Positions 32,722-40,861 of a stretch of 64,000 bases of DNA are shown piece by piece. The notes beneath the pieces are model-generated. The model was not told the DNA's origin. It ran no database searches and saw nothing but the letters and a program-made list of their open reading frames with translations. A program made the position numbers and the translations under genes. How positions within the stretch are numbered: position 1 is the first letter of the stretch; each line of letters starts with the position of its first letter. This DNA is from a virus. The DNA is taken from positions 62,001 to 126,000 of the IMG/VR virus record IMGVR_UViG_3300032224_000723, one strand, 5' to 3'.

Positions 32722-34026
32722 ATGACTACAACAAATTCAGCAGACAAGCGTAATCCCAAAGCAAATGGTGGTCGCTTAACAGAGAACACAGATCCCACAT
32801 TGGATCGAACTGTACGTGAAAAATTAATTACTGCCCGCATTGGCTTGCTATTGCGGGCTCCTTTCTTTGGTAACCTTGCTACTCGCTTAGAGTTGGTTAA
32901 TGCGGACAGTTGGTTACCCACTGCGGCTACAGATGGTCGTAAGTTTTACTATAACACAGAGTTTGTCAATAAACTCAAACCCAAAGAAGTTGAATTCTTG
33001 TTTGGGCACGAAGTCCTGCACAATGTCTATGACCACATTGGACGCACCGGCGACTTCCGTGACCGTAGACTGTTTAATTGTGCCGCTGACTTTTGTGTCA
33101 ACGCAGACTTGATTGAACACAAAATTGGTGACAAGATTACTCCATGTTTGTATGATGCAAAGTACAAAGGTTGGAGTGCTGAAGAAGTTTACGATGATCT
33201 GTACGAAAAAGCAGACAAGATTGACATCAGTGACTTACTGGACCAAATGCTGGACGAGCACATGGATGGTGATGGCGACAGTGACGGTGATGGCGACGGC
33301 GATGAAAAAGACGGCAAGGGTAAAGGTCGCGGTCCCAAGTTGACTGAAGAAGAAAAGCGTCAGATCCGAGACGAGATTCGCGAAGCATTGTTGCAGGCAG
33401 CACAGGCCACTGGCGCAGGTAACTTGCCCATGGGTGTTAAACGTCTTATCAAAGACTTGACCAAGCCTGTTGTTAACTGGCGTGAACTGTTGGAACAACA
33501 AATCCAAAGCACTGTTAAAGATGACTTTAGCTGGATGCGTCCTAATCGTCGTAGCTGGCACTTGGATGCTGTGATGCCTGGCATGAAGCCCGGTACACAG
33601 ATCGACGTATGCGTAGCAATTGACACTTCAGGTTCTATCAGTGAACAAGACTTAAAAGACTTTCTAAGTGAAGTTAAAGGCATCATGGAGAGCTATGATG
33701 AGTATCGTGTACGTGTAATTACATGGGACACTGAAGTTTACAATCCCGAAGAGTTTACCAGTGACAACATGGCAGACATTGCTGAGTATGTGCCTGGTGG
33801 CGGTGGTGGTACTGACCCGCATTGTGTGTGGGAATGGTTGAAGGAAAACGACATCGAGCCTAAGAAGCTGATTATGTTTACTGACTACTGTTTCTTTGGT
33901 TGGGATCCTAAGTCCGTTGAAGACTACTGCGACACTGTTTGGGTTATCAAAGGCAATCCAGATGTTGAACCTGAGTTTGGTGTTTGGGCTCACTACGAAC
34001 AAGCCAAAAAAGAAGCCAAAGCGTAA
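32722..34026 (+). CDS. VWA-domain protein with HExxH metallopeptidase-like motif
   Basis: 434 residues. The N-terminal domain has FLFGHEVLHNVYDH (HExxH at 96-100), a zinc protease signature. Residues about 165-215 are a very acidic/basic low-complexity linker (DGDGDSDGDGDGDEKDGKGK). The C-terminal VWA domain carries a MIDAS motif VAIDTSGSIS (about 298-307) and a GGGGGTDP loop. This architecture matches the VWA-like/DUF2201 family paired with MoxR ATPases. The pair could assemble or cut a host or phage complex. Its own promoter and AAGGAA site precede the ATG. Confidence 0.75.
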   Translation: MTTTNSADKRNPKANGGRLTENTDPTLDRTVREKLITARIGLLLRAPFFGNLATRLELVNADSWLPTAATDGRKFYYNTEFVNKLKPKEVEFLFGHEVLHNVYDHIGRTGDFRDRRLFNCAADFCVNADLIEHKIGDKITPCLYDAKYKGWSAEEVYDDLYEKADKIDISDLLDQMLDEHMDGDGDSDGDGDGDEKDGKGKGRGPKLTEEEKRQIRDEIREALLQAAQATGAGNLPMGVKRLIKDLTKPVVNWRELLEQQIQSTVKDDFSWMRPNRRSWHLDAVMPGMKPGTQIDVCVAIDTSGSISEQDLKDFLSEVKGIMESYDEYRVRVITWDTEVYNPEEFTSDNMADIAEYVPGGGGGTDPHCVWEWLKENDIEPKKLIMFTDYCFFGWDPKSVEDYCDTVWVIKGNPDVEPEFGVWAHYEQAKKEAKA

Positions 34027-34028
34027 GT

Positions 34029-34283
34029 GTGCAAAATAACTTAGAAGACGAGTTGATCCGCCGGCATAGTCAAGAGTTTGCGGATCAACTTGACTTTGAA
34101 GTAATGCATGAGCTATTTGAATGGACTCGGCTAGAAAGATCACCATGGGTGACAGAGCAAGAATTCCTGGATTTTAAAAAATGGTTAAAGGAGTCATGCA
34201 TGGGAAAATATGCGGGTAAGCAGGGTGTTTGGTTCTTTGAGCTAGAAGAAGATGCCACAGCATTTGCTCTTAAATGGTGTTAA
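34029..34283 (+). CDS. Small acidic protein, unknown
   Basis: 84 residues from GTG 34029, 3 nt after the VWA stop; the frame is open further upstream inside that gene. It is mostly acidic helices (EDELIRRHSQEFADQLDFEV) and ends EEDATAFALKW, a C-terminal motif shared with the protein at 32368. The two may be members of one MoxR/VWA-linked family. Confidence 0.5.
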   Translation: MQNNLEDELIRRHSQEFADQLDFEVMHELFEWTRLERSPWVTEQEFLDFKKWLKESCMGKYAGKQGVWFFELEEDATAFALKWC

Positions 34284-34292
34284 CTGTATAAT
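34264..34292 (+). promoter_or_regulatory. Promoter giving a probable leaderless transcript
   Basis: TTGCTC (34264-34269), a 17-bp spacer and TATAAT (34287-34292). The ATG of the next gene is at 34298, where transcription would start. The -35 lies inside the upstream gene. No ribosome site is possible in the 5-base gap. Confidence 0.45.
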
Positions 34293-34297
34293 GTACT

Positions 34298-34588
34298 ATG
34301 AGTAACGAACAAGCAAAATTTATCAATTCAAGACGTCGTCACAAAAATGACGTAGCAGTGGCAAGGCAAATGAAGATTGCCAAGGCCGCTGGCATGACAG
34401 TTAAAGAGCCGCACAAGCTGGTTAAACATCATGCCATGGACTGTGGTAATCCTCATTGTTTTTTATGCGGTAATCCACGTAAAACACATAAAGATAAACT
34501 GACACAGCAAGAAAAACGCCTGTTCCAAGATATAGAGCAAGTGCGTGACAAACATAGCAATGGACTAACACCTAATGATCAATCTTAA
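34298..34588 (+). CDS. Small protein with CxxxxC..C zinc-knuckle-like motif
   Basis: 96 residues. CGNPHCFLCGNPRK holds three cysteines plus His in zinc-binding spacing. The rest is basic (INSRRRHKNDVAVARQMKIA) with helical ends. It probably binds nucleic acid or a protein through zinc. The ATG coincides with the predicted transcription start. It overlaps the next gene by 14 nt. Confidence 0.6.
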   Translation: MSNEQAKFINSRRRHKNDVAVARQMKIAKAAGMTVKEPHKLVKHHAMDCGNPHCFLCGNPRKTHKDKLTQQEKRLFQDIEQVRDKHSNGLTPNDQS

Positions 34589-34865
34589 CTTTACTATCTC
34601 TAATCCATGGAGCAGTCGATGGGATATTCTTTGGAACAAAAGTAAATTCATTGGCAAGAATTACTACAGAAATAAGGCCGTGGAATTCAATGGCTATCGT
34701 ACCAATCACATCATCAACGTAGATTTTAATTTCAAGCCTGTGGGTGATCATGGGGGTGCTAGGATCATGCTTGGTGTATTTGGGTTTGATGTTGAACTAC
34801 ACTTCTACGATACCCGCCACTGGGACTATGACACCAACACTTGGGAGACATATAATGGACACTGA
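34575..34865 (+). CDS. Small aromatic-rich protein, unknown
   Basis: 96 residues, rich in Trp, Tyr, Phe and Asn (WSSRWDILWNKSKFIGKNYY; ELHFYDTRHWDYDTNTWE). It is probably a compact beta-sheet protein. It is coupled on both sides by overlaps. Function unknown. Confidence 0.55.
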   Translation: MINLNFTISNPWSSRWDILWNKSKFIGKNYYRNKAVEFNGYRTNHIINVDFNFKPVGDHGGARIMLGVFGFDVELHFYDTRHWDYDTNTWETYNGH

Positions 34866-35013
34866 TATGAAATGGTATGCGATTGTTATGATTTTTATTA
34901 TTGGTTTACCTATGGCTGGCCTAGCTCTCAAAGAGTACCAACTGAGCCAATGCCGTATTGAAGCTATCAAGGTAGGTATGGACACAGACAAGATTTTGCA
35001 AGTGTGCAAATAA
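34855..35013 (+). CDS. Small single-pass membrane protein
   Basis: 52 residues from ATG 34855 (overlap 11 nt). One membrane helix, WYAIVMIFIIGLPMAGLA (about 7-24), is followed by a charged tail with two cysteines. A longer in-frame version starting at 34744 would overlap the upstream gene heavily and is rejected. Confidence 0.5.
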   Translation: MDTDMKWYAIVMIFIIGLPMAGLALKEYQLSQCRIEAIKVGMDTDKILQVCK

Positions 35014-35477
35014 TGGATAATAGTGCTAAAGGCCGTGACAGTTTTGATGCTACCACTGGTAATACATTGGTGCATTTTTTCAATCGTAATGTTACGCCTT
35101 ATGCCACTAGTACACTGGGACCTAAGTTTGATCTAGTGCCTGTTGAAAGCCAAAAAGACCTTATGGTCAATGCGGCACGTATGCATGCCCAACAAGAATA
35201 CGATCGTATCATGCAGTTGGTCACAGTGTTGCAACAACAAGCAGATGACATACGTAGGCGTTTGGATATCACAGACATGGTACGTGCTGCCAAATACGAG
35301 TTTCAAACCTATCATGGACAAATCTACTGGTTAGTACAGGACAACCGACACAACTGTACACGCCTAGTTCATACTGGTCCCACAGACTGGAACACTGGAG
35401 TTCCTGAAGGATATCAATATATTTGCCAAGTACAATGGCTAGGTGATTATACTTGGCAGGAAGTTAAAAATGACTAA
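35013..35477 (+). CDS. Unknown protein, helical centre
   Basis: 154 residues from ATG 35013 (TAATG overlap). A short polar N-terminus, a long helix (MQLVTVLQQQADDIRRRLDI) and a beta-rich aromatic C-terminal domain (YEFQTYHGQIYWLVQD, then QVQWLGDYTWQEV). It could form a coiled-coil dimer. The next gene overlaps by 8 nt. Confidence 0.6.
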   Translation: MDNSAKGRDSFDATTGNTLVHFFNRNVTPYATSTLGPKFDLVPVESQKDLMVNAARMHAQQEYDRIMQLVTVLQQQADDIRRRLDITDMVRAAKYEFQTYHGQIYWLVQDNRHNCTRLVHTGPTDWNTGVPEGYQYICQVQWLGDYTWQEVKND

Positions 35478-35934
35478 GAAAATCTTTTACGAAAAAGTTG
35501 GACGTAGGTATAAACCTGTGTTAGAAAACGACAACGAATTCTACGATGCATTGCCCCACGGTAATCATTTAATCATGTGTTATCCAGGCGGTCGTACCAC
35601 ACGCTACAACGTTGATCCTGCACTGGCACCTATGATTGCCGCAAGCCGTGTAGCTGAAGATCGCATGAGCGAAGCAGTTCGCCGAGCCAGTGAACTAAGG
35701 CCTCGCAACAAGCCTGTCACAGAAAACCAAAAAAAGGCATGGACTAATCTAAGCAAAGCCTTTGGTGATGAAATATACACTATGGAAATTGCCAGTGCCA
35801 GAGAGGTTGCAGAAGCTGGTATTAAAGCCATGCAAGAAGAAGCAGAAAAATTAATGACTCACGCAAGTGTGCGGGCCGCATACGAACAGTTTCTTTTTGT
35901 CTGTAAACTCTGCGCCGAAGAGAACAACGAGTAA
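35470..35934 (+). CDS. Unknown protein, mostly helical
   Basis: 154 residues from ATG 35470 (8-nt overlap, AGGAAG site); a longer in-frame start at 35443 is rejected. A short strand-rich start (KIFYEKVGRRYKPVLEN, then NHLIMCYPGGRTTRYN) is followed by long alanine- and glutamate-rich helices. Function unknown. Confidence 0.6.
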   Translation: MTKKIFYEKVGRRYKPVLENDNEFYDALPHGNHLIMCYPGGRTTRYNVDPALAPMIAASRVAEDRMSEAVRRASELRPRNKPVTENQKKAWTNLSKAFGDEIYTMEIASAREVAEAGIKAMQEEAEKLMTHASVRAAYEQFLFVCKLCAEENNE

Positions 35935-35941
35935 ATACGGT

Positions 35942-36163
35942 ATGACTACAAAATTCGAACAGTTGCTAGCAATATTTTTAGGTACCATAGTAGTATGGAC
36001 ATCGATACTATTTCTTTTGAGATATGAAAACGACGAAGAAGATGCAGACTATGAGTTAACTATCACCTACGACTGTAGAGCTGTTTTAAGTGAAAACAAA
36101 GACGAGGCTAACAAGTATCCTAAAGATATTAAAAATGAATGCCGTGAGTTAATGCACAATTAA
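35942..36163 (+). CDS. Small membrane protein with acidic tail
   Basis: 73 residues from ATG 35942. A membrane helix at about 8-26 (LLAIFLGTIVVWTSILFLL) is followed by an acidic tail with two cysteines (TYDCRAV, KNECREL) that could form a disulfide if outside. An in-frame upstream extension is rejected because it overlaps the previous gene. Confidence 0.55.
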   Translation: MTTKFEQLLAIFLGTIVVWTSILFLLRYENDEEDADYELTITYDCRAVLSENKDEANKYPKDIKNECRELMHN

Positions 36164-36164
36164 T

Positions 36165-36455
36165 ATGTTAAAAAACGGCGAAGTCAATCCTTTAAATGTA
36201 TTTGGTCTACGTAGACTAGAACACTGCCCTCCCCACTTTGCAAGAATCTGCTTTGATCTGCGAGTAGGAGAAAAAGCTATCTCGGACTGGGTTTGGGAAA
36301 ACCTCGAAGGTAGATTTTGGATGGGTGATCAGTACTACAAAACAGGATCAAACACAGTTATGCAGAAGTGTGTGGCATTCGAAGTTCCCAGCGAATCTAG
36401 CTACTTTGCACTATTCCTAGATCAAATCAATAAGTCAAGCTACGACGAATTCTAA
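36165..36455 (+). CDS. Small protein, unknown
   Basis: 96 residues: NPLNVFGLRRLEHCPPHFAR, then ICFDLRVGEKAISDWVWENL, GRFWMGDQYY and FALFLDQI. An alpha/beta pattern with two cysteines. It starts 1 nt after the previous stop. Function unknown. Confidence 0.55.
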   Translation: MLKNGEVNPLNVFGLRRLEHCPPHFARICFDLRVGEKAISDWVWENLEGRFWMGDQYYKTGSNTVMQKCVAFEVPSESSYFALFLDQINKSSYDEF

Positions 36456-36473
36456 AAATTTTTCTTCGATCTT

Positions 36474-36495
36474 ATACAAGGTTAAATATTTGTAT
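36474..36495 (+). promoter_or_regulatory. Inverted repeat next to a TATTAT box
   Basis: Arms ATACAA (36474-36479) and TTGTAT (36490-36495) flank 10 AT-rich bases, directly before TATTAT (36495-36500) and 20 nt before ATG 36515. It could be an operator over a weak promoter. The -35 region is poor, so this is tentative. Confidence 0.3.
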
Positions 36496-36514
36496 ATTAT
36501 TATCGGAGCTAAAA

Positions 36515-36748
36515 ATGACAGAAGAAACTACTGGTGAACAGGTACAACCTAATCTAGGGTTGAATGACTTAATCGTAGTATTACAAACACTGCAACTCGC
36601 AAGTAGCCGAGGTGCATTTAAGCCGGAAGAATTTACTACCATTGGCGGATGTTATGAAAGAATTTTTGCTTTCTTATCTGCCAGCGGAGCAATTAATCCG
36701 CCTGAACAAACGCCAGAGCAACCTGCCGCTGATTCAGTTCAACAATAA
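36515..36748 (+). CDS. Small protein with Pro/Gln-rich tail, unknown
   Basis: 77 residues. A helical core (LNDLIVVLQTLQLASSRGAF, then GCYERIFAFLSAS) lies between acidic, flexible ends (EETTGEQVQPN and PPEQTPEQPAADSVQQ). This form is common in phage proteins of unknown role. A GGAG site precedes the ATG. Confidence 0.6.
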   Translation: MTEETTGEQVQPNLGLNDLIVVLQTLQLASSRGAFKPEEFTTIGGCYERIFAFLSASGAINPPEQTPEQPAADSVQQ

Positions 36749-36759
36749 GGAAAATCAAA

Positions 36760-37431
36760 ATGATTAAACACGTAGGCAAACACAGTAACAAGAAATGTAT
36801 CATTCTTTGGAGGAAAGTTCCAAATGAAGATCATATGGCCCTGGTTGTATATCCAGACTTAATGGCACGTCACATTCATGACGATATTATGAAATATTTA
36901 GAATCTGATTCAGGACAACAATCCGACCAATTCAGTGACTACTTGTTCAGAGTCAATTTAAGTGATGGTGAAAATGCACTGACAAAACTTCATAAAGAAG
37001 GTATGATTAAAAAAGTACCGACAAATCAAGTTGTTGTTACTCCTAATAATAAGAGCACAGTCAGACTAGATGAACTTAATGGTATTCTAGACAAAATGGC
37101 CATGGGTGAGGAAGCTGTTAAAGAAATGGCCGAACTTGACTCTAAATCCGGACTACAAACTAAACGTAGTAATGTTAAAGAAGTAGGTGTGCCTAGAAAT
37201 AGTCGCAGTGCGCCAGCTGAAGTTGTTAATGAAAATATAAGTATTAATGATGTGTTGTCAGATGAACAGTTAGCCACTCAACGTCTAGCACAAGCACAGA
37301 AGATGCAAGCAGATGCTCGAGCACTATTAGCAGAAGCAGACCGCTTACAAAAAGAAGCAATGACATTAACCGGCTCAGACAAAGATGGCACAACAAAAAC
37401 CAAAAAAACCCGCCAAGCCAAAGCGGCTTAA
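36760..37431 (+). CDS. Unknown protein with long C-terminal helix and basic tail
   Basis: 223 residues. The N-terminal alpha/beta part, KKCIILWRKVPNEDHMALVV then YPDLMARHIHDDIMKYLES, is a pattern I recognise from many marine T4-like phages without known function. Residues about 160-210 form a long Ala/Gln/Glu helix (probable coiled coil) and the tail is lysine-rich. It may be a virion or nucleic-acid-binding protein. It overlaps the next gene by 47 nt. Confidence 0.65.
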   Translation: MIKHVGKHSNKKCIILWRKVPNEDHMALVVYPDLMARHIHDDIMKYLESDSGQQSDQFSDYLFRVNLSDGENALTKLHKEGMIKKVPTNQVVVTPNNKSTVRLDELNGILDKMAMGEEAVKEMAELDSKSGLQTKRSNVKEVGVPRNSRSAPAEVVNENISINDVLSDEQLATQRLAQAQKMQADARALLAEADRLQKEAMTLTGSDKDGTTKTKKTRQAKAA

Positions 37432-37723
37432 TCTTAACACAAAAACAGCTTGGCGAAATATTCTTAAAGACGTAGATAAACAAGAAGTACCAATACACGT
37501 TTTAGAAAAACTAATGGTATATCTCAAGGACGGCACACAGGTTACAGTTGACATTAAACGACTATTGGCCGAAGGTGCTGATCCTGACGAGATTGAATTG
37601 CATGTTGATCGTCGATTACAAGAATTAGATGCATATATAGACAATGTAGACTTTTTCGTAGATGTTGATCTAGTGCAACAAACAGTCCAACCTGAGACAG
37701 ACAAGATACTATCAAAATTATGA
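37385..37723 (+). CDS. Small protein with basic N-terminus, unknown
   Basis: 112 residues. A KPKKPAKPKRL N-terminus is followed by helices (TKTAWRNILKDVDKQEVPIH; ADPDEIELHVDRRLQELDAY). It starts inside the previous gene and overlaps the DHFR start (ATGA). It is probably conserved with the preceding gene as a pair. Function unknown. Confidence 0.55.
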   Translation: MAQQKPKKPAKPKRLNLNTKTAWRNILKDVDKQEVPIHVLEKLMVYLKDGTQVTVDIKRLLAEGADPDEIELHVDRRLQELDAYIDNVDFFVDVDLVQQTVQPETDKILSKL

Positions 37724-38226
37724 TCAAGGCAATATTTGCCGTAGACTACTGGGGAGGCATGGGGTTAAATGGTTCTTTACCGTGGCCCCATCACTCAGAG
37801 GATCTACAATACTTTAAAGAACAAACTGATGGGCAGGTAGTTGTAATGGGTCGCAGGACCTGGGACGATCCTAAGATGCCTAAGCCCTTACCCAATCGAA
37901 TTACATACGTTGCTACCAATAGACCATTATTCGGTTACAGCGGAGTAAAAACTATTCGTGGCGATTTAGAACAACAGGTTCTAAAAATCAAAGCCGCACA
38001 TCCCGACAAAATTGTATGGGTTATTGGTGGACCTGAAATTCTGCTAGCAACTAAAGGAGTAGTCGACGAAGCACATATTACACATTTCAAAAGCCAATAT
38101 AAAACCGATATTCAAATTGACTTAAGAAAATACTTGAGCTTGTTCCAAGCAACTGGTGCAGCACCTAGTTTGGATCGTAAGTGCAATTGGACCACTTACA
38201 AAAACATTGACATTTTCCGCGCTTAG
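37720..38226 (+). CDS. frd: Dihydrofolate reductase
   Basis: 168 residues. DHFR reduces dihydrofolate to tetrahydrofolate, restoring the ThyA cofactor. Signature segments: IKAIFAVDYWGGMGLNGSLPW (folate/NADPH site, aspartate replaced by His/Ser region further on), VVVMGRRTWDD (NADPH), NRITYVATN and VWVIGGPEIL. Size and order match phage frd. It lies 15 nt before thyA, as in T4 where frd and td are adjacent. It has an overlapping ATG with the gene before. Confidence 0.9.
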   Translation: MIKAIFAVDYWGGMGLNGSLPWPHHSEDLQYFKEQTDGQVVVMGRRTWDDPKMPKPLPNRITYVATNRPLFGYSGVKTIRGDLEQQVLKIKAAHPDKIVWVIGGPEILLATKGVVDEAHITHFKSQYKTDIQIDLRKYLSLFQATGAAPSLDRKCNWTTYKNIDIFRA

Positions 38227-38241
38227 TAGTAAACTAACACT

Positions 38242-39102
38242 ATGAAAACATATTTAGACGCAATGCAAGAAGTGCTGGCCAAAGGCACGGTTACTGAAGA
38301 CAGAACTGGTGTTGGTACTATTAGTTATTTTGGTATGCAACAACGCTATGACCTTAGTAAGGGATTTCCTGCGGTAACAACAAAGAAACTAGCATGGAAA
38401 AGTGTTGTGTCAGAATTACTATGGTTTATTGAGGGATCCGGCGACGAACGTAGACTACGTGAAATATTACATGGTAGCAGAGACTCTGAAAAAACCACTA
38501 TCTGGACCGCTAATGCTGAAGCAGACTACTGGAAACCTAAAGCTAAGTTTCCAGGAGACTTGGGTCGTGTTTACGGAGTACAGTGGAGACACTGGCGCCC
38601 AGGTAACGAGGAAGTTGATCAATTATTAGACCTAATCAACGGAATCAAAGCAGATCCACACGGACGACGACATATATTAACAGCGTGGAACCCAGGAGAG
38701 TTAAAATCTATGACCCTGCCACCGTGTCATTGCTTTGCCCAGTTTTATGTGCAACACAGATCAGGTGCAGAACGCGATGCACTGAGTTGCCAAATGTATC
38801 AACGTAGTTGCGACATGTTTCTTGGAGTCCCATTCAACATTGCAAGCTACAGTCTATTAACCCACATGATTGCACAAGTCTGTGACTTAGACGTAGGCGA
38901 GTTCGTTCACGTTCTTGGCGACGCCCATATATACTTGAATCATGTAGAGCAGGTAAATGAACAATTAAGACGTGAACCCTTGCCTGCTCCGCAACTATGG
39001 CTGAATCCTGACATTAAGGATATTACTAAGTTTACTATGTCCGATATTCGACTAGAGAATTATGTTAGTCACAATGCTATTCGAGCAGAGATGGCAGTAT
39101 GA
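38242..39102 (+). CDS. td: Thymidylate synthase
   Basis: 286 residues. ThyA methylates dUMP to dTMP. Signatures: DRTGVGTISYFG near the start, LPPCHC with catalytic C162, QRSCDMFLGVPFNIASYSLL (dUMP/folate binding) and HVLGDAHIYLNH. It looks like a normal ThyA and not a dUMP hydroxymethylase, though I cannot prove that by eye. T4 td has an intron, but this gene does not. It overlaps the next gene (ATGA). Confidence 0.93.
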   Translation: MKTYLDAMQEVLAKGTVTEDRTGVGTISYFGMQQRYDLSKGFPAVTTKKLAWKSVVSELLWFIEGSGDERRLREILHGSRDSEKTTIWTANAEADYWKPKAKFPGDLGRVYGVQWRHWRPGNEEVDQLLDLINGIKADPHGRRHILTAWNPGELKSMTLPPCHCFAQFYVQHRSGAERDALSCQMYQRSCDMFLGVPFNIASYSLLTHMIAQVCDLDVGEFVHVLGDAHIYLNHVEQVNEQLRREPLPAPQLWLNPDIKDITKFTMSDIRLENYVSHNAIRAEMAV

Positions 39103-40610
39103 CTTTTAATCAAAAAATTCTATGCGTCGGAAATGAAACAGAAGATACTGACATAAAAGTCAATCAACTATCTCAGGATCATAACACTGTTAATCACGGT
39201 GTCATAACTGATACAGTGGTTGTCCCAGTACACCCAGGATATTATCATACTACATTGGCAGACATCCAACCTGGTGGCATTGCACACATAGCTAAAAACT
39301 TCGACGAAATCATAATGTTGGATCAATCACCAGAATCGTATCCTCATTGGAAATCGTTTGTTGGTACTTTTAGGTTAATGTACGATCTAGAACAAACTGG
39401 AAACAAAGTTACATATAGAAACAATGAAGGTAATAAAGTTATTTCGTATTGGCATGACTTATTAAGAGAAAATAAAAGTGTTTGCTTTTATCCATTCTTA
39501 GGACTAATAGATAATCTTACATCTGCAGGAGTATGTCCTAAAAACTTTGACCCGTTTACAGACATAAACAGTATACATGATTGGCAAGTTGATGCCAAAT
39601 ATAATGTTATACGTAATAAAATGTTACGAGGAGAATTAGTCAATGAATGGTGTGAAGATTGCTACAGTCAAGAAAGTTTAGGTCAAGAAAGCACAAGACA
39701 ATTCGAAACACTTGAGTGGATGTCAAGATTAAATTTTAAATCAATTAACGATCTTGCTGACGTAGAATCACCTGCATACTATGAAATTCGCCCCAACAAC
39801 AAATGCAATGTCATGTGCAGAACTTGTGACAACGCTCGCAGTCACTTAATTGAAAAAGAATGGAAAACTATTAATATTCCATTACTGCATTATAAAGACG
39901 GAAATATAAAATTTGAGCACGTAGATTTTAACACAGTTAAAAGAATTTATGTTGGTGGGGGCGAACCAACAGTAATGGCAGAATTTTATGATTTCCTAAC
40001 TAAGTGTATCAAACAAAACCGCACTGATTTTGAACTTGTAATTGGTACAAATGGTATGAAGTTCAGTGATAAAATTATGGGACTCTTTAGTCATTTCAGT
40101 GATGTTTGTTTTTCTGTTAGTTTTGATGGCTATAAAAAAGTAGGCGACTATATTCGTTGGGGCACTGATTTTGACACAGTTGTTAAGAATTCGCACATGC
40201 TGTTGGCACAAGGACATAAAGTATCGCTACAAACTGTGTTTTCCATTTACAATTCAACTCGTATGCATGAGATTTTTGAATTTTACGATAGAGAATTTCC
40301 CACTTCAAGTCTACTAGTACAGTACGCTGGATTTGAGGAAGACATAATGAATCCATATAACAATCCTTGTCGAGAAATGGTAATAGAATCCATGTATAAA
40401 TGTATGCAAACAAAAGTCTATTACTCCAATGGCAGATCATGCAAAACACAAGTGGATGCTATGTTGGATTGGTATGAAAACAACTATCAATTTGATGTCA
40501 ATAAATTAAAAAAGTTTTTTGAGTTTAATGATAAAATTGATCGTCAAAGAAATAGTCTACTAGGTAATTACATACCCGAGCTTGAACAAGCAAGACATTT
40601 AATTAAATGA
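39099..40610 (+). CDS. Radical SAM protein with about 125-residue N-terminal extension
   Basis: 503 residues, the longest radical SAM protein here. Residues 1-125 form an extra alpha/beta domain (TVVVPVHPGYYHTTLADIQP, then FDEIIMLDQ) that lacks cysteine motifs. The auxiliary cysteines follow (C129, C146, C185, C188 in EWCEDC), then the core CNVMCRTC (C236, C240, C243), YVGGGEPTVM and a SFDGYKKVGDYIRWG segment. It ends with the NDKIDRQRNSLLGNYIPE signature shared by the group. It is coupled to thyA upstream and to a small gene, an epimerase and a DegT downstream, suggesting a sugar-related substrate. Confidence 0.85.
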   Translation: MTFNQKILCVGNETEDTDIKVNQLSQDHNTVNHGVITDTVVVPVHPGYYHTTLADIQPGGIAHIAKNFDEIIMLDQSPESYPHWKSFVGTFRLMYDLEQTGNKVTYRNNEGNKVISYWHDLLRENKSVCFYPFLGLIDNLTSAGVCPKNFDPFTDINSIHDWQVDAKYNVIRNKMLRGELVNEWCEDCYSQESLGQESTRQFETLEWMSRLNFKSINDLADVESPAYYEIRPNNKCNVMCRTCDNARSHLIEKEWKTINIPLLHYKDGNIKFEHVDFNTVKRIYVGGGEPTVMAEFYDFLTKCIKQNRTDFELVIGTNGMKFSDKIMGLFSHFSDVCFSVSFDGYKKVGDYIRWGTDFDTVVKNSHMLLAQGHKVSLQTVFSIYNSTRMHEIFEFYDREFPTSSLLVQYAGFEEDIMNPYNNPCREMVIESMYKCMQTKVYYSNGRSCKTQVDAMLDWYENNYQFDVNKLKKFFEFNDKIDRQRNSLLGNYIPELEQARHLIK

Positions 40611-40861
40611 AATTATTTGAAACAATGGTACTGCACGAATTTAATATGGGCGATGTAGAAGATCCGTATTTGTATGCGGCATTTCCTATTGGCGACTGGC
40701 AAAAGACAGAACAAGGTCAGTGGGTCATGGACAATGTTATCGGTGAGCCAACTTTTCACTGCATGCCAGATCCGCATCAATATGGGTACCGTGTAGTTAT
40801 TACTGGAGAGCTATCTCCAAAAAATCAAACTTACTATAATTTAAAATGGGGCATTAAATGA
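40607..40861 (+). CDS. Small protein, unknown
   Basis: 84 residues: TMVLHEFNMGDVEDPYLYAA, then GDWQKTEQGQWVMDN and a beta-rich HQYGYRVVITGEL end. It sits in a chain of ATGA overlaps between a radical SAM gene and an epimerase gene. Function unknown. Confidence 0.6.
   Translation: MKLFETMVLHEFNMGDVEDPYLYAAFPIGDWQKTEQGQWVMDNVIGEPTFHCMPDPHQYGYRVVITGELSPKNQTYYNLKWGIK

Noticed and set aside
38242-39102. Thymidylate synthase as a dUMP hydroxymethylase
   Set aside because: Motifs around the catalytic Cys and dUMP site look like normal ThyA, and no hydroxymethyl-pyrimidine modification genes (for example kinases or glucosyltransferases of that pathway) are recognised here.
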